Shown: positions 23,871 through 34,735, counted from the first letter of the stretch. The stretch: DNA of 38,227 nt from an uncultured Opitutia bacterium (GCA_903900845.1 CAIUOU010000163.1:1-38227); one strand, 5' to 3'. Translations and numbers: made by a program. The notes: generated by a model not told the origin, from the sequence alone.

Positions 23871-24809
23871 TTACTTTCCCCAGCGTCCCTCGATGAAGAT
23901 GTAATTGCCGCCCCGGCGCTCCCAGCGCGGTTCGACCCAACGGCGGTGGCCCTGGGGCGGCCGCTCGTAGCGGCCCGCGATCCAAACGTGGCGGCCGCCT
24001 CGCCACGCCCAGTAGCCGTTGATCCACATGAACCCCGTCCCGGGCGGAGCGTACACGACCTCGCGACGCGGGGGTGGTGGAGCGGCGACCACGACCACCG
24101 GTCCACCTGCCGGGGGGGATGTCACCACCACCGTCGGGGGCGTACCGGGGCGCGGCGGCGTGGTGATCACCACTGCGTCGCGCCAGTACCCGTCGATATA
24201 ATAATATCGTCCGTTCCGGTGGTCCCAGCGTGGCGTGACCCAGACTGCATTGGGGCGTGGCGCGAGTGCCCAGCGACCGCCGATCCAGAGGTGCTTACCC
24301 GCGCGCCAGCCCCAGTGTCCCCCGATCCACACGTGAAGCGGGGAAGGCCGCTCGACGATGATCTCGCGCTGCGGGGGAGGTGGTGGCGTCGTGAGCACAA
24401 TCTCCTGCCGCACGGGAGCCGTTGGGGGAGCGGTCACAACCGTCGTCACCGTTGCCGGGGGTGCCTCGTCCCAGTATCCCTCCTTGAGCGCCCAGCCGTT
24501 GGGATGCCTTTGCCACTCCGCCTGATGCCAGACGACGTTGGCCTGGGGCGGTATTTCCCAGCGGCCCGGTTCCCAGACGTAGGCCCCCTCGAGCCAGCGC
24601 CAATGTCCGGGCACCCAGTGATGTTGCGCCGACGGTTGCTCACCCGGTGCGTCGGATGTCGCTGGGTCCAGCGGGCGGTCCATCACCGGGGCGGGCGGCA
24701 CGGTGGCAGCGTTGGGTATCGAGTTGGCGGCGAACGAACCCACCGCGGAGAAGATCAGCAACGCGACTCCGGGGGCGGCGGCGTGAAGCCGGCAGAAACG
24801 GGTGCTCAT
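23871..24809 (-). CDS. Secreted YXWGXW-repeat (WxxGxW-rich) protein
   Basis: A 312-residue exported protein of unknown function. The signal peptide (about residues 1-28) is followed by repeated Trp/Gly/Tyr units of the form W-x-x-G-x-W. Examples are HHWVPGHWRW and WEPGRW (residues 63-85), WIGGHWGW and WIGGRW (about 160-180), YYIDGYW, then WINGYWAW and WIAGRY (near 262-280), ending FIEGRWGK. Pro/Val/Thr-rich linkers (TTPPPPP, AAPPPP) separate three repeat blocks. The family is common in Verrucomicrobia, Planctomycetes and Proteobacteria; surface or cell-wall adhesion has been suggested but is not shown. It is followed by a strong terminator and has its own transcript. Confidence 0.85.
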   Translation of the reverse strand: MSTRFCRLHAAAPGVALLIFSAVGSFAANSIPNAATVPPAPVMDRPLDPATSDAPGEQPSAQHHWVPGHWRWLEGAYVWEPGRWEIPPQANVVWHQAEWQRHPNGWALKEGYWDEAPPATVTTVVTAPPTAPVRQEIVLTTPPPPPQREIIVERPSPLHVWIGGHWGWRAGKHLWIGGRWALAPRPNAVWVTPRWDHRNGRYYYIDGYWRDAVVITTPPRPGTPPTVVVTSPPAGGPVVVVAAPPPPRREVVYAPPGTGFMWINGYWAWRGGRHVWIAGRYERPPQGHRRWVEPRWERRGGNYIFIEGRWGK

Positions 24810-24926
24810 GGGGGCTTAGACGCGAATTTTCCGCCGATGTTTCCTCGGCTTGGCCGGCGTCGGCCCCGCGCGACTCGCGTGCCGGTCCTCGGAGGTGGAA
24901 AACGCGCTCCGGACGCGCCTTGCGTC

Positions 24927-26063
<1,137 letters not shown>

Positions 26064-26208
26064 GGGGGTGTTGGGACCGTGGTGCCGGCCGGGCACGGAG
26101 GCAAGGTGCCGCCGCGCCCGGCCGGCACGGGCTCGCGCGAAAACGTGAATCTTTGGGCGTCGACCCGGCGTCTGCTCCCGCGCTAATCCTCTGCCTTCGC
26201 TTTCCCTC

Positions 26209-27591
26209 ATGCGAATCCCCCTGCCTCTACGCGCGACCGCCGCCGCGCTGGCCGCCGCGGACCCGTCCCGGCCCAATATCCTGTTCATCGTCGGCGACGA
26301 CATGGGCTACGCCGACGTCGGTTTCCACGGCTGCCGCGACATTCCCACACCGCACCTCGACGCCCTCGCGGCGTCGGGCGTGCGCTTCTCCAACGGTTAC
26401 GTCTCGGGGCCGTACTGCTCGCCCACCCGCGCCGGACTGCTGACGGGCCGCTACCAGACGCGGTTCGGCCATGAGTTCAACCCCGGTGGAGCCAGCGAGG
26501 GCCTGCCGCCCGCGGAGACCACGGTCGCCGATCGCCTGAAGGCCGCCGGCTACACGACCGCGCTCGTCGGCAAGTGGCATCTCGGCTCCCGCGGCGACCT
26601 CCAACCCCTGCGCCGCGGCTTCGATGAGTTCTTCGGTTTCCTCGGCGGAGCGCACAGCTACTTCAACCCGACCGGGATCCTTCGCGGCGCCGAGCCGGTG
26701 AAGGAGACCGCGTACCTCACCGACGCCTTCGGCCGCGAGGCGTCGGCATTCATCGAGCGGAACCGCGGGCGGCCCTGGTTCCTGTATCTCGCCTTCAACG
26801 CGGTCCACACGCCCATGGACGCGACGAAGGAGGATCTCGCGAAATTCGGCGCCATCACCGATCCCAAGCGCCGCGCGTACGCGGCCATGATGGCCGCGAT
26901 GGACACCAACATCGGGCTGGTTTTGCGACGGCTGCGCGAGACCGGCCAGGAGCGGAACACCCTGGTGTGCTTCATCAGCGACAATGGCGGCCCGGCCATG
27001 CCCGGGGTCACGGTGAACGCCTCGATCAACTCCCCCCTGCGGGGCTCCAAGCGCACGACGCTCGAAGGCGGCATCCGCGTGCCTTTCCTCGTCGCGTGGC
27101 CCGGCCGCCTGGCGCCCGGGGTGTACGATCAGCCGGTCATCCAGCTCGATCTCACGGCCACCGCGCTCGCCGCCGCGGGCCTCGAGGCGCCAGCGGATCG
27201 ACGGCTGGAAGGTGTGGACCTTCTCCCGTTCCTCACGGGTAAAACGAAGGGCGCCCCGCACGACGCGCTTTACTGGAGGTTCGGCCAGCAGATGGCGGTG
27301 CGCGCGGGTGACTTCAAGCTGGTGCGCTATGACGGGAACGTCGACACGCTTACGGGCGCCCGCAACCAGCCGCCGAGCGGGCTCAAGCTGTATAATCTCG
27401 CCGCGGATATCGGCGAGACGCGCGATCTCGCGGCCGCGATGCCCGGCAAGGTGCGCGAGCTGCAGGCGAAGTGGGACACCTGGAACGCCGGCAATGTGAA
27501 ACCCCTCTGGGGCGCCCAGCATCTCGAAGGTGGCACCGGCGAATCCGGGGCCGCGAAGAAGCGCGCCAAGAAGAAAGTCACCCAGCCATGA
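26209..27591 (+). CDS. Cys-type (formylglycine) sulfatase, arylsulfatase family S1
   Basis: A 460-residue enzyme removing sulfate esters, probably from a carbohydrate. The metal-binding start NILFIVGDDMGYADVG is near residues 23-38. The active-site signature is CSPTR: Cys70 is converted to formylglycine and Arg74 is conserved. The second signature is GYTTALVGKWHLG. ISDNGG near residue 260 supplies calcium ligands. The N-terminal leader (about 18 residues) is short and weakly hydrophobic, so export is probable but not certain. No maturase (FGE or anSME) is in the window. It is the first gene of a four-gene operon; its stop overlaps the next start by ATGA. The tail is Lys-rich. Confidence 0.93.
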   Translation: MRIPLPLRATAAALAAADPSRPNILFIVGDDMGYADVGFHGCRDIPTPHLDALAASGVRFSNGYVSGPYCSPTRAGLLTGRYQTRFGHEFNPGGASEGLPPAETTVADRLKAAGYTTALVGKWHLGSRGDLQPLRRGFDEFFGFLGGAHSYFNPTGILRGAEPVKETAYLTDAFGREASAFIERNRGRPWFLYLAFNAVHTPMDATKEDLAKFGAITDPKRRAYAAMMAAMDTNIGLVLRRLRETGQERNTLVCFISDNGGPAMPGVTVNASINSPLRGSKRTTLEGGIRVPFLVAWPGRLAPGVYDQPVIQLDLTATALAAAGLEAPADRRLEGVDLLPFLTGKTKGAPHDALYWRFGQQMAVRAGDFKLVRYDGNVDTLTGARNQPPSGLKLYNLAADIGETRDLAAAMPGKVRELQAKWDTWNAGNVKPLWGAQHLEGGTGESGAAKKRAKKKVTQP

Positions 27592-28844
27592 CCTTGCATC
27601 GAACGCTCTGGCCCTGGTTGGTTCTTGCGTCCGCCCCGTTGCGGGCGGCGGGTGAGGCGGCCGACCTCGCTTTCCGGAAAATCATGCTCACCGGGGAGTA
27701 TCTCTGTGACGGGATCAACGCCGCGGATATCGATGGGGACGGCCAGGTGGATGTGATCGCCGGCCCGTACTGGTACGCGGGCCCCGCTTTCGCCACACGA
27801 CACAGCTTCTACGAGCCGGTGCCGCAACCGTTGGAGGAGAAGCCGACGAACTCGATGTTCACTTTCCCCTACGACTTCAACGGCGACGGCCGTATCGACC
27901 TCCTGGTGCTCGGCCGCGTGCTGTTCCACGAGGCGTTCTGGTACGAGAATCCGGGGCCCGAGGCGGCGCGGCGGCCCGATGCACGCTGGCGCCGGCATCT
28001 GGTCTCGCCCCGCGTGTTCGGCGAGGCGCCGCAGTTCCTCGACATCGACGGAGACGGTCGACCGGAGATTCTGGCGGTTTCCGGCGCCGCGGCCTCCGAC
28101 AAGCTCAAGCAATGGGGCTGGTATGCGCCGGACTGGTCGGCGCCGGCGAAACCCTGGCGCTTCGTCGCGGTCACCGAGCCGGGTGAGTACAACCACTACT
28201 ACCACGGCGAGGGCGTGGGAGACATCAACGGCGATGGCCGCGCCGACCTCGTGCTGAACGAGGGCTGGTGGGAGCAACCGCCGAAATCGGCGCCTCCCGG
28301 GAGGCCTTGGCGCAAGCATCCCTTCCTGTTCAGCGACGACCGCGGGGGCGCGCAGATGCTCGTGGCGGATGTGAACGGCGACGGCCGCAACGACGTGATC
28401 ACCGCGAAAAACGCCCACGGCTGGGGGCTCTCGTGGTTCGAGCAGACCCGTGACGCCGCCGGAGCGATCTCGTTCCGCGAGCACCGCATCATGGGCAACC
28501 GCGAGGAAGAGGCGCGCTTCGGCGTGGCGTTTTCCCAGCCGCACGCGCTCACGTTGGCCGACCTCGACGGCGATGGCCTGCCCGACATCGTCACGGGAAA
28601 GCGCCGCTGGGCGCACGGTCCGAAGGGCGACGTCGAACCGATGGCCACGCCGGTCAATTACGCCTTCATCCTGCGTCGCGACCGGGCGGCCGCCGGCGGG
28701 GCGCGTTATTTACCCCGGTTGATCGACGACGCCTCCGGGCTGGGCACCCAGGTCGTCGCGGCCGACGTGAACCGGGACGGCGTACCCGATGTTCTGGCCG
28801 CCTCGAAACTCGGGGCGTTCGTTTTCATCACCAAGCGGCAATGA
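27588..28844 (+). CDS. Secreted FG-GAP/VCBS-repeat propeller protein
   Basis: 418 residues with an N-terminal signal (LWPWLVLASAPLRAAG). Seven Asp-rich, calcium-binding-type motifs of the form D-x-D/N-G-D-G are visible (IDGDGQVD, FNGDGRID, IDGDGRPE, INGDGRAD, VNGDGRND, LDGDGLPD, VNRDGVPD), consistent with a seven-bladed beta propeller. Such propellers in this phylum are exported and often accompany sulfatases and cytochrome-linked dehydrogenases, probably as binding or scaffold proteins. No catalytic residues are evident. The ATG overlaps the sulfatase stop, and its TGA overlaps the next ATG, so translation is coupled. Confidence 0.85.
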   Translation: MTLHRTLWPWLVLASAPLRAAGEAADLAFRKIMLTGEYLCDGINAADIDGDGQVDVIAGPYWYAGPAFATRHSFYEPVPQPLEEKPTNSMFTFPYDFNGDGRIDLLVLGRVLFHEAFWYENPGPEAARRPDARWRRHLVSPRVFGEAPQFLDIDGDGRPEILAVSGAAASDKLKQWGWYAPDWSAPAKPWRFVAVTEPGEYNHYYHGEGVGDINGDGRADLVLNEGWWEQPPKSAPPGRPWRKHPFLFSDDRGGAQMLVADVNGDGRNDVITAKNAHGWGLSWFEQTRDAAGAISFREHRIMGNREEEARFGVAFSQPHALTLADLDGDGLPDIVTGKRRWAHGPKGDVEPMATPVNYAFILRRDRAAAGGARYLPRLIDDASGLGTQVVAADVNRDGVPDVLAASKLGAFVFITKRQ

Positions 28845-29416
28845 CACCCTCCCGCAGACTCACGGCTTTCCTGTCGGCGTGCGTGGTGGCGTCCGCGTAC
28901 GCGGAGGTGCGGGTGGAGCGCGGGTACCTTCCGCATGGCGCGGCACCGAGCAGCTTCGCGGTCGCCCTGCCGGGCGGGGTGAATTTCTGCTTCGACCCGG
29001 TGCGCTGCGGCGTGAGCTACGTGTGGACCGGCGGATTCCTGGATCTGGCGCCGATGCGTCCGGGCCCCGGAAAGTTCATGAAGCCCGCCCTGCTGGAAGG
29101 ACCGGTGGTGCACCGGGAGGAGGGGCTCGCCCCGCTGCGGCGCGGTGACCCCGCGAAGGTGCCGGAGGTCATCTTCACCGGTTACACGCTGCGCGACGAA
29201 GCGATCGAGTTCCGTTACACCGTGGACGGCGCGCCCGTGCGCGAGGAGGTGAAGGTTCGGACCGGCGGCGGCGCGCTCGTGCGAACGGTTCACTTCCCCT
29301 CCGGGAACGACGCCCGTTGGTGGCGGGTGCTCGACGGCCGGCCGCCCGAGCGGCTCGCGCCGGGTGCGGATGAAAAGTTCACGCTCGAGAGCCCGCTGGG
29401 CAAGCCCGTGCCATGA
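28841..29416 (+). CDS. Secreted protein of unknown function in the sulfatase-cytochrome operon
   Basis: 191 residues. A signal peptide of about 21 residues (MTPSRRLTAFLSACVVASAY) is followed by a beta-rich domain with two close cysteines (Cys50, Cys56) in NFCFDPVRCGVSYVWTGGFLD. I recall similar segments inside larger verrucomicrobial and planctomycetal proteins beside haem or propeller domains, but cannot name a family. It overlaps both neighbours by four bases (ATGA), so it is probably made in fixed ratio with the VCBS protein and the propeller-cytochrome. It may be a domain that is fused to a cytochrome partner elsewhere and separate here. Confidence 0.7.
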   Translation: MTPSRRLTAFLSACVVASAYAEVRVERGYLPHGAAPSSFAVALPGGVNFCFDPVRCGVSYVWTGGFLDLAPMRPGPGKFMKPALLEGPVVHREEGLAPLRRGDPAKVPEVIFTGYTLRDEAIEFRYTVDGAPVREEVKVRTGGGALVRTVHFPSGNDARWWRVLDGRPPERLAPGADEKFTLESPLGKPVP

Positions 29417-31275
29417 CCCTGCGCACCGCCCTGGTAATTTTGCTCGCCGCGCTGGCGCCTGCGAAGCTGAGCGCCGGCTACGTGGTGGAAAACGTATCGC
29501 TGCCCCCGGAGTTGCGCGGCGGCATCGCGGCGGTGACGTTCACGCCCGGCGGTACAGCGGTCGTGGCGACGCGCCTCGGCGAGGTCTGGCTGCGGCCCGC
29601 CACCGAGAGCCCGGTATGGCGGCGCTTTGCCGGCGGACTGGATGAACCGATGGGCCTCATCGCGGAATCGGACCGCGTGATCCTGGTCGCGCACCGCCCG
29701 GAGCTTCTGCGCATGACGGACGCCGACGGCGACGGCCGCGCCGATACTTTCGACGCGATCGGCGGCCGTTGGGGCCAGTCGATCAATTACCATGAGTTTC
29801 TCTTTGGTCCCGCCCGGGACGCCGCGGGAAACATCTTCGTCTCACCATCGCTCGACTCGACGATCTCGAGCGATGCCGCGCAGAAAGCCGATTATCCGGG
29901 CCTGCCCGTGCGCGGCCGGCGAGACTTCTCGTTCAACGGCGAAACAACCGGGCATAACTCGGAAACCCCGTGGCGTGGCTGGATCGTGCGGCTGGGCGTG
30001 GACGGCTCCTTCGAGCCCTGGGCGAGCGGGTTCCGGCAGACCAACGGGCTCGCCCTCAGCCCCGGAGGCGAGCTTTTCGCCACCGATAACCAAGGGGACT
30101 ACAAGGCCTCAACGGGTTTGCTGCATGTCGCGCGCGGGGATTTCCACGGCCATGCCGCCAGTCTGAAGTGGGAGGCTGCATCGACTCCGGAGAGCGCGGC
30201 TCCCGCCGAATTGTGGCGGCGGCTGAAGACCCCGGCGGTGGTTTTTCCGCACGGCCCGATGGGCACCTCGCCTGGCCAGCCGGTGTGGGACACGACGGGC
30301 GGACGTTTCGGGCCCTTCGCCGGGCAGATCTTCACGGGTGATTACTCCCGGCTGGTGGTGCGGGCCTCGGTGGAGCAGGTCGCGGGAGTCTGGCAGGGTG
30401 CCTGCTTCCCGTTCCTCGGGCGCAACGAGGCGCCACCGCACGCGATCGGCGCGCGCCTGAAACGAGGCGGCACCCGGGCGGCTTTCGCGCCGGACGGCAG
30501 CCTGTGGATCGCCTGCACCGCGGGCTGGGGGGCCGGCGAGGACGGGCTGCAGCGTGTCCGTTGGGATGGACGGGCGGGGCTGGATATACTCGACCTGAAG
30601 CTCGCGCCGCGCGGGCTCCGGGTGAGTTTCACGCGACCGCTGCCCGTGGAGGAACTGGCGCGCGTCTCCGCCTATGAGGTGAACCGATTCAGGTACTATT
30701 ACCAATCGAAGTACGGATCGCCGCCCATCGACGAGGCACGCGTGAAGGTCATCGCGGCGCGACCGGCGCCCGACGGAAGCAGCGTGGAACTGGAGTTCGA
30801 CGAGCTGTTCGCGGGTTTCATCCACGAGGTCTCGGTGCCGACCTTGCAGGCCGCCGATGGCGAGCGGATCGCCCATCCGCTCGGCTATTACACGGTGAAC
30901 GCCCTGCCCGACGGCACCAGGCCCGTGGGCGGAACCACGCGGTTGCCCAGATCCGGAGAGGTCGCGCTCACCGCGCGCGACGCCGCCAGCAAGGGCACAT
31001 CGCGCGAGGCGTTGTTCGCCGCCGGCGAGAAGATCTACCGCGCTTATTGCGTCGGCTGCCACCAGCCCGATGGACGCGGCGTGCCGGGCGGCGCGGCGAA
31101 CTTCGCCGATGACCGGACCCGTCTCGCGAAGGAAGATGCCGCCCTGCTGGCGATCATCGAGCAGGGCAACGAGGCGAAAGGCATGCCGGCGTTCGAAGCG
31201 ATCCTCAGTCCGATCCAGCGCCGCGCCGCCCTGGCTTACGTGCGAGCGGCATTCGGTCCCGGGCCCCAGCAATAG
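29413..31275 (+). CDS. Secreted propeller-cytochrome c protein (PVC-type haem-binding dehydrogenase)
   Basis: 620 residues with signal peptide MTLRTALVILLAALAPAKLSA. Residues about 30-390 form a six-bladed-type propeller related to soluble sugar dehydrogenases and PVC membrane-bound dehydrogenases (LLRMTDADGDGRADTF, RQTNGLALSPGGELFATDNQG). A linker domain follows, then a C-terminal cytochrome c with CVGCH near residue 540 and a probable Met ligand in KGMPAF. It likely oxidises a sugar or alcohol and passes electrons to its own haem. It ends the ATGA-coupled operon. No clear terminator follows in the 166 bases before the convergent ABC genes. Confidence 0.85.
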   Translation: MTLRTALVILLAALAPAKLSAGYVVENVSLPPELRGGIAAVTFTPGGTAVVATRLGEVWLRPATESPVWRRFAGGLDEPMGLIAESDRVILVAHRPELLRMTDADGDGRADTFDAIGGRWGQSINYHEFLFGPARDAAGNIFVSPSLDSTISSDAAQKADYPGLPVRGRRDFSFNGETTGHNSETPWRGWIVRLGVDGSFEPWASGFRQTNGLALSPGGELFATDNQGDYKASTGLLHVARGDFHGHAASLKWEAASTPESAAPAELWRRLKTPAVVFPHGPMGTSPGQPVWDTTGGRFGPFAGQIFTGDYSRLVVRASVEQVAGVWQGACFPFLGRNEAPPHAIGARLKRGGTRAAFAPDGSLWIACTAGWGAGEDGLQRVRWDGRAGLDILDLKLAPRGLRVSFTRPLPVEELARVSAYEVNRFRYYYQSKYGSPPIDEARVKVIAARPAPDGSSVELEFDELFAGFIHEVSVPTLQAADGERIAHPLGYYTVNALPDGTRPVGGTTRLPRSGEVALTARDAASKGTSREALFAAGEKIYRAYCVGCHQPDGRGVPGGAANFADDRTRLAKEDAALLAIIEQGNEAKGMPAFEAILSPIQRRAALAYVRAAFGPGPQQ

Positions 31276-31441
31276 CAGGATGCGACGGGAGCCGAGAAGA
31301 TGAGCCGGCCTGTCTTCCGACGGAGCGGCATGCGGTGTCGCCGCGGGGCAGGGCGCCACGTTCAGGCGCCAGGTCGTGAGTCCCCTCGTGGCTCCTTCGC
31401 GAATCAAGAAGACGGCCGAACTTAACTCAGCGCCATTCCGC

Positions 31442-34400
31442 TCAGCCGGTGCCTTGGGCGAGGGCGGGGCGGAGGTTGCGGACGGCACGGCGGAACACGA
31501 GCGCGCCGGTCGCGAGGTTGAGGCCGACGATGCCGGCGAGCAGGCCGGCGACCAGCAGGAGAGTCGGGGCGGCCGGTAGCCCGGCGAGGTTGGGGCCCAC
31601 GGCGACGACGGCGGCGAGGGCGCCGATCGCGATGCCGCGCACGACCAGCGCCCCGTACTCGGCGCGGACCATCCGCGCCAGCACCGCATCGGGGATGCCC
31701 ACCGCGGCGAGGGTGGCGAATTCGCCGCGCCGCTCGCGCAGGTTACGGGCGAGGACGACCGCCAGCCCGAGGCTGCCGAGCACGACGCCCAGCGATCCGA
31801 GGACGTTGAAGATCGCGAGGTAGGTGTTCTCGATGCGGTGGAAACCGGCGAGCACGTCGCGCGTCGTCTCCACCTTGCCGCCGATATCGCCGGCGGCGGC
31901 CTGCAGACGCGGCAAGAGGATCGCCAGCGAGTCGGGTCGCGCGGCGTCGGCGAGGAAGACGCTGTAACCCGGATGCGAAGGAAAGCGGGCGAGGAGCGCG
32001 GCCTCGTCGATCAGCAGATAGCCTTGGAAGATGGAATCCGTGATCGTGCCGACGATCCGTACGCGGAAGGTCCGCCCGGCCTCATCGGCGTACTCCAGCT
32101 CGTCGCCGACCTTCCGCTTCAGCGCCCAGAGGAGCGTGTTCTCATCCACGAACGCCGGCACCGCCCCGTCGTCCTTCCGCGCGAGCAGGTTCCAGCCCTC
32201 GACACCGACAGTGCCGGATGCCTTCGGACGGAACGCGCCGAGCTCGGCGAGACGGCGCGCCGGCACGCCGAGCAGCTGGGGTTGCGAGGTGGTGTTGAGA
32301 TTGAAGCAGTTGACGTTGTCCCCGGCGCCGGCGCGCAGCGGCAACACGGCACCAAGGTCGGCGGCGAACGGGGTGAAAAGATCGAAGGTGCCATCAGTGC
32401 GGTCGCGGGCCGGGTTGAGCGGGGCGGTGGTTTCGATCCGCAGAGTGAAGCCGCCGGTGCCGCTGTCGCGCCGGAGCCACGCGTCGCCGACGTTCTTCCG
32501 GAAGGAGGCCACGGAGAGCACCATGAACACGGCGGTGGCGATCAGTCCGGTCACGGTGAGGCTGCGCGAGGGCCGCGCGCGCACGTTCAACGCACCAAGT
32601 TTGCGCGCGTCGAGAACGGCGCCGGCGGCGGTTCCGGCGGGCGTGGCGAGCGAGGCGCGCAGCCAGGCAAGGCCCGCCGCAAGGAGCGCGAAGCCGGCGA
32701 GGTAGAATGCCGCCTGCGCCGGCAGTCCGCGGCCGGAGAACGCGAGCGCTGCCGCGGCCGTGACCGCTGCACCGATGGCGAACCGGCGGGCGCGGCGGGG
32801 CGCCTCCGGAGGGGGCGGCGCCTCCTCGGTGTTTCCAGCCAGCCGCACCGAGAGCGCGCGGCGCGTCGAGCGGCGGAGGGCGAGCCAGAGCACCAAAAGG
32901 GAAAGCGCGAGGAATCCCGCCAGCCCGCCAACGACGCTCGCCGGTGAGGCGGCAAAGGCGAACGCGTCACCGCCGCCCGGATTCCAGATCGAGGAGAGAA
33001 ACCGCAGGATGCCGCGCGTGTAGAGGACGGCCAGCGGGAGCCCGGCAAAAGCGCCCAGGGATAGCAGCACGGCGCCCTCGGCGAGACGCCAGCGGAGGAG
33101 CCGCGCGGGAGGGACACCCACCGCCGCCAGCAGCGCGTCCTCGCGCCCCCGCAGCAGCAGGCTGAACTGGAAGAGCATCGCGACCAGGCCGAGCGCGGCG
33201 ACGATCAGGAAGAAACTCATGCCGGCGAACAGCCCGCCGAAATCCACCGCCGGGCTGGCGGCTCCGGCCGCGGCGGCGGCGAAGTCCCGCATGGTCAACT
33301 GGCCCAACTCCGGGCGCAGCTCGCGCAAGAGCGCCGCCTCCAACGCGCCCTCGCGCTCGCGCGGCTCGGCCAACCGGAACGCGGTATGGGTCCCCCAGGA
33401 GGTGGACCACATCTCCCGGGCCGCGGCCGGGGAGAAGAACGCCTTCGGCGTGCCTCGGTGCTCCTCCCAATAGCCGTCATCCTGCGGACGGATGCGCTTC
33501 AGGTCGAGCGGCAGCCCCGCCTCCCAGTCGCGCGGGCTCGAGGTGTTGGTGATACCGGGAAACGCGGGCATCCACGCGCGGTCTGCGGCTAGTCCGGTGA
33601 GCGGCGTGACGGCGCGGACGCGGAAGGCGGCGGAGGTTTCGGTGAGGGCGCCGGCGGCGCCGGTCTGAAAATAGCGGATCGTCACCTCGTCGCCCGGCGA
33701 AGCGCCAAGGTCCGCCGCCAGCCAGTCGTTGAGGACGATCTCTCGCGGGCCGAGATCCGCGGGCAGGAACGGCGCGGCCGCCGCCGGGACGGCGGTGCCG
33801 ATGGAGTAGGGCGTGGCGCGGTCGCCGCGGCGGAACTCGTTCACCAAGTAGGACGTGACTGGTTGGGCGGCCGGCAGGGCGCGCGTGATCGCGGCGGCGA
33901 TGCCGTCGTCGAGGAAGATGCGCGGGGAGGCGATCTCGAAGGCCCGTGCGGTCTCGAGCCAAGCGAGGGACAAACCGTAGTCCGCGAGGCGGGCGACTCG
34001 CGGCAGCGCCGCGGCGGGGGCATTGGTCGACCGGCGCGCGTCGAGCAACACGAGGTTGGCACGGTCCGGCTGCTCCATCGCCTCCTGCAGCCGCGCGAGC
34101 GGCAGAAACACCGTCGCCGCGGGAACCTGCGTGGCCTCGAGCGAGAAGCGACCGAACGAGCCGGCGTTGACGATCGTCGTGACCGTGCAGCGGAGCGTCT
34201 GCAGCGAACTGTCGCCGCCGGCGATCGGCGCGCTGCCCGGCACGACACCCGGGCGTTGCAGGCGGATGACCAGGGTGTCGCCGACGGCGACGTTGAGCTG
34301 CCGGGCGAGGGTCTCGTTGACGGCGACGGCGGAGGCCGCGGGCGTGAGCGCGACGCGGGCCGGCTCCGGGGCGAGGGCCCAGAAGGCGTCGGTTACACCC

Positions 34401-34726
34401 ACGAGCTGGACCTTGGGTACGCGGGCCTGGGTGCGCGCGTGGACGACGTTACCGCGGGTGAGTAGAGCCGGGGTAGTGGCGGAAGTGGTTGCGGCGCTCA
34501 GATCGGCGGCGAGCGCGGCGCGGAAGAAACGGTCGCCGGAGGTGAGCACGTGCGTGGCCTGGCCGGTGCGCTCGGCCGCGATGCGACGCAACGACGCGCG
34601 GACGGAATCTCCGGCGAACAGGGCTCCGAGGAGCACGGTGGCGCCCAGGATGGCACCGACCAGCGTGCCCAGGTGCGCGTGCCGGTGGTAAGCGACGCTG
34701 CGCAGAAGGTAACGGGTGACGTTCAT
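31442..34726 (-). CDS. ABC transporter permease, duplicated FtsX/MacB type
   Basis: 1094 residues. An N-terminal transmembrane helix (about 18-42) is followed by a large periplasmic domain (about 45-490). A helix cluster (about 500-730) contains a helix, an FtsX core and extra helices (FFLIVAALGLVAMLFQF, FLALSLLVLWLALRR, LAGFALLAAGLAWL). A second periplasmic domain follows, and a C-terminal FtsX domain (about 960-1080) contains NLRERRGEFATLAAVG, the typical coupling segment. The layout matches exporter-type permeases that act on the outer leaflet or periplasm, such as lipoprotein release or macrolide efflux types. It sits nine bases after the ATPase gene. The substrate is unknown. Confidence 0.87.
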   Translation of the reverse strand: MNVTRYLLRSVAYHRHAHLGTLVGAILGATVLLGALFAGDSVRASLRRIAAERTGQATHVLTSGDRFFRAALAADLSAATTSATTPALLTRGNVVHARTQARVPKVQLVGVTDAFWALAPEPARVALTPAASAVAVNETLARQLNVAVGDTLVIRLQRPGVVPGSAPIAGGDSSLQTLRCTVTTIVNAGSFGRFSLEATQVPAATVFLPLARLQEAMEQPDRANLVLLDARRSTNAPAAALPRVARLADYGLSLAWLETARAFEIASPRIFLDDGIAAAITRALPAAQPVTSYLVNEFRRGDRATPYSIGTAVPAAAAPFLPADLGPREIVLNDWLAADLGASPGDEVTIRYFQTGAAGALTETSAAFRVRAVTPLTGLAADRAWMPAFPGITNTSSPRDWEAGLPLDLKRIRPQDDGYWEEHRGTPKAFFSPAAAREMWSTSWGTHTAFRLAEPREREGALEAALLRELRPELGQLTMRDFAAAAAGAASPAVDFGGLFAGMSFFLIVAALGLVAMLFQFSLLLRGREDALLAAVGVPPARLLRWRLAEGAVLLSLGAFAGLPLAVLYTRGILRFLSSIWNPGGGDAFAFAASPASVVGGLAGFLALSLLVLWLALRRSTRRALSVRLAGNTEEAPPPPEAPRRARRFAIGAAVTAAAALAFSGRGLPAQAAFYLAGFALLAAGLAWLRASLATPAGTAAGAVLDARKLGALNVRARPSRSLTVTGLIATAVFMVLSVASFRKNVGDAWLRRDSGTGGFTLRIETTAPLNPARDRTDGTFDLFTPFAADLGAVLPLRAGAGDNVNCFNLNTTSQPQLLGVPARRLAELGAFRPKASGTVGVEGWNLLARKDDGAVPAFVDENTLLWALKRKVGDELEYADEAGRTFRVRIVGTITDSIFQGYLLIDEAALLARFPSHPGYSVFLADAARPDSLAILLPRLQAAAGDIGGKVETTRDVLAGFHRIENTYLAIFNVLGSLGVVLGSLGLAVVLARNLRERRGEFATLAAVGIPDAVLARMVRAEYGALVVRGIAIGALAAVVAVGPNLAGLPAAPTLLLVAGLLAGIVGLNLATGALVFRRAVRNLRPALAQGTG

Positions 34727-34735
34727 GGCCGCGCG

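Noticed and set aside
30109-31689. A 526-codon minus-strand frame across the propeller-cytochrome gene and the end of the ABC permease
   Set aside because: No domain is recognisable in the antisense part, and both overlapped genes are well supported in other frames.
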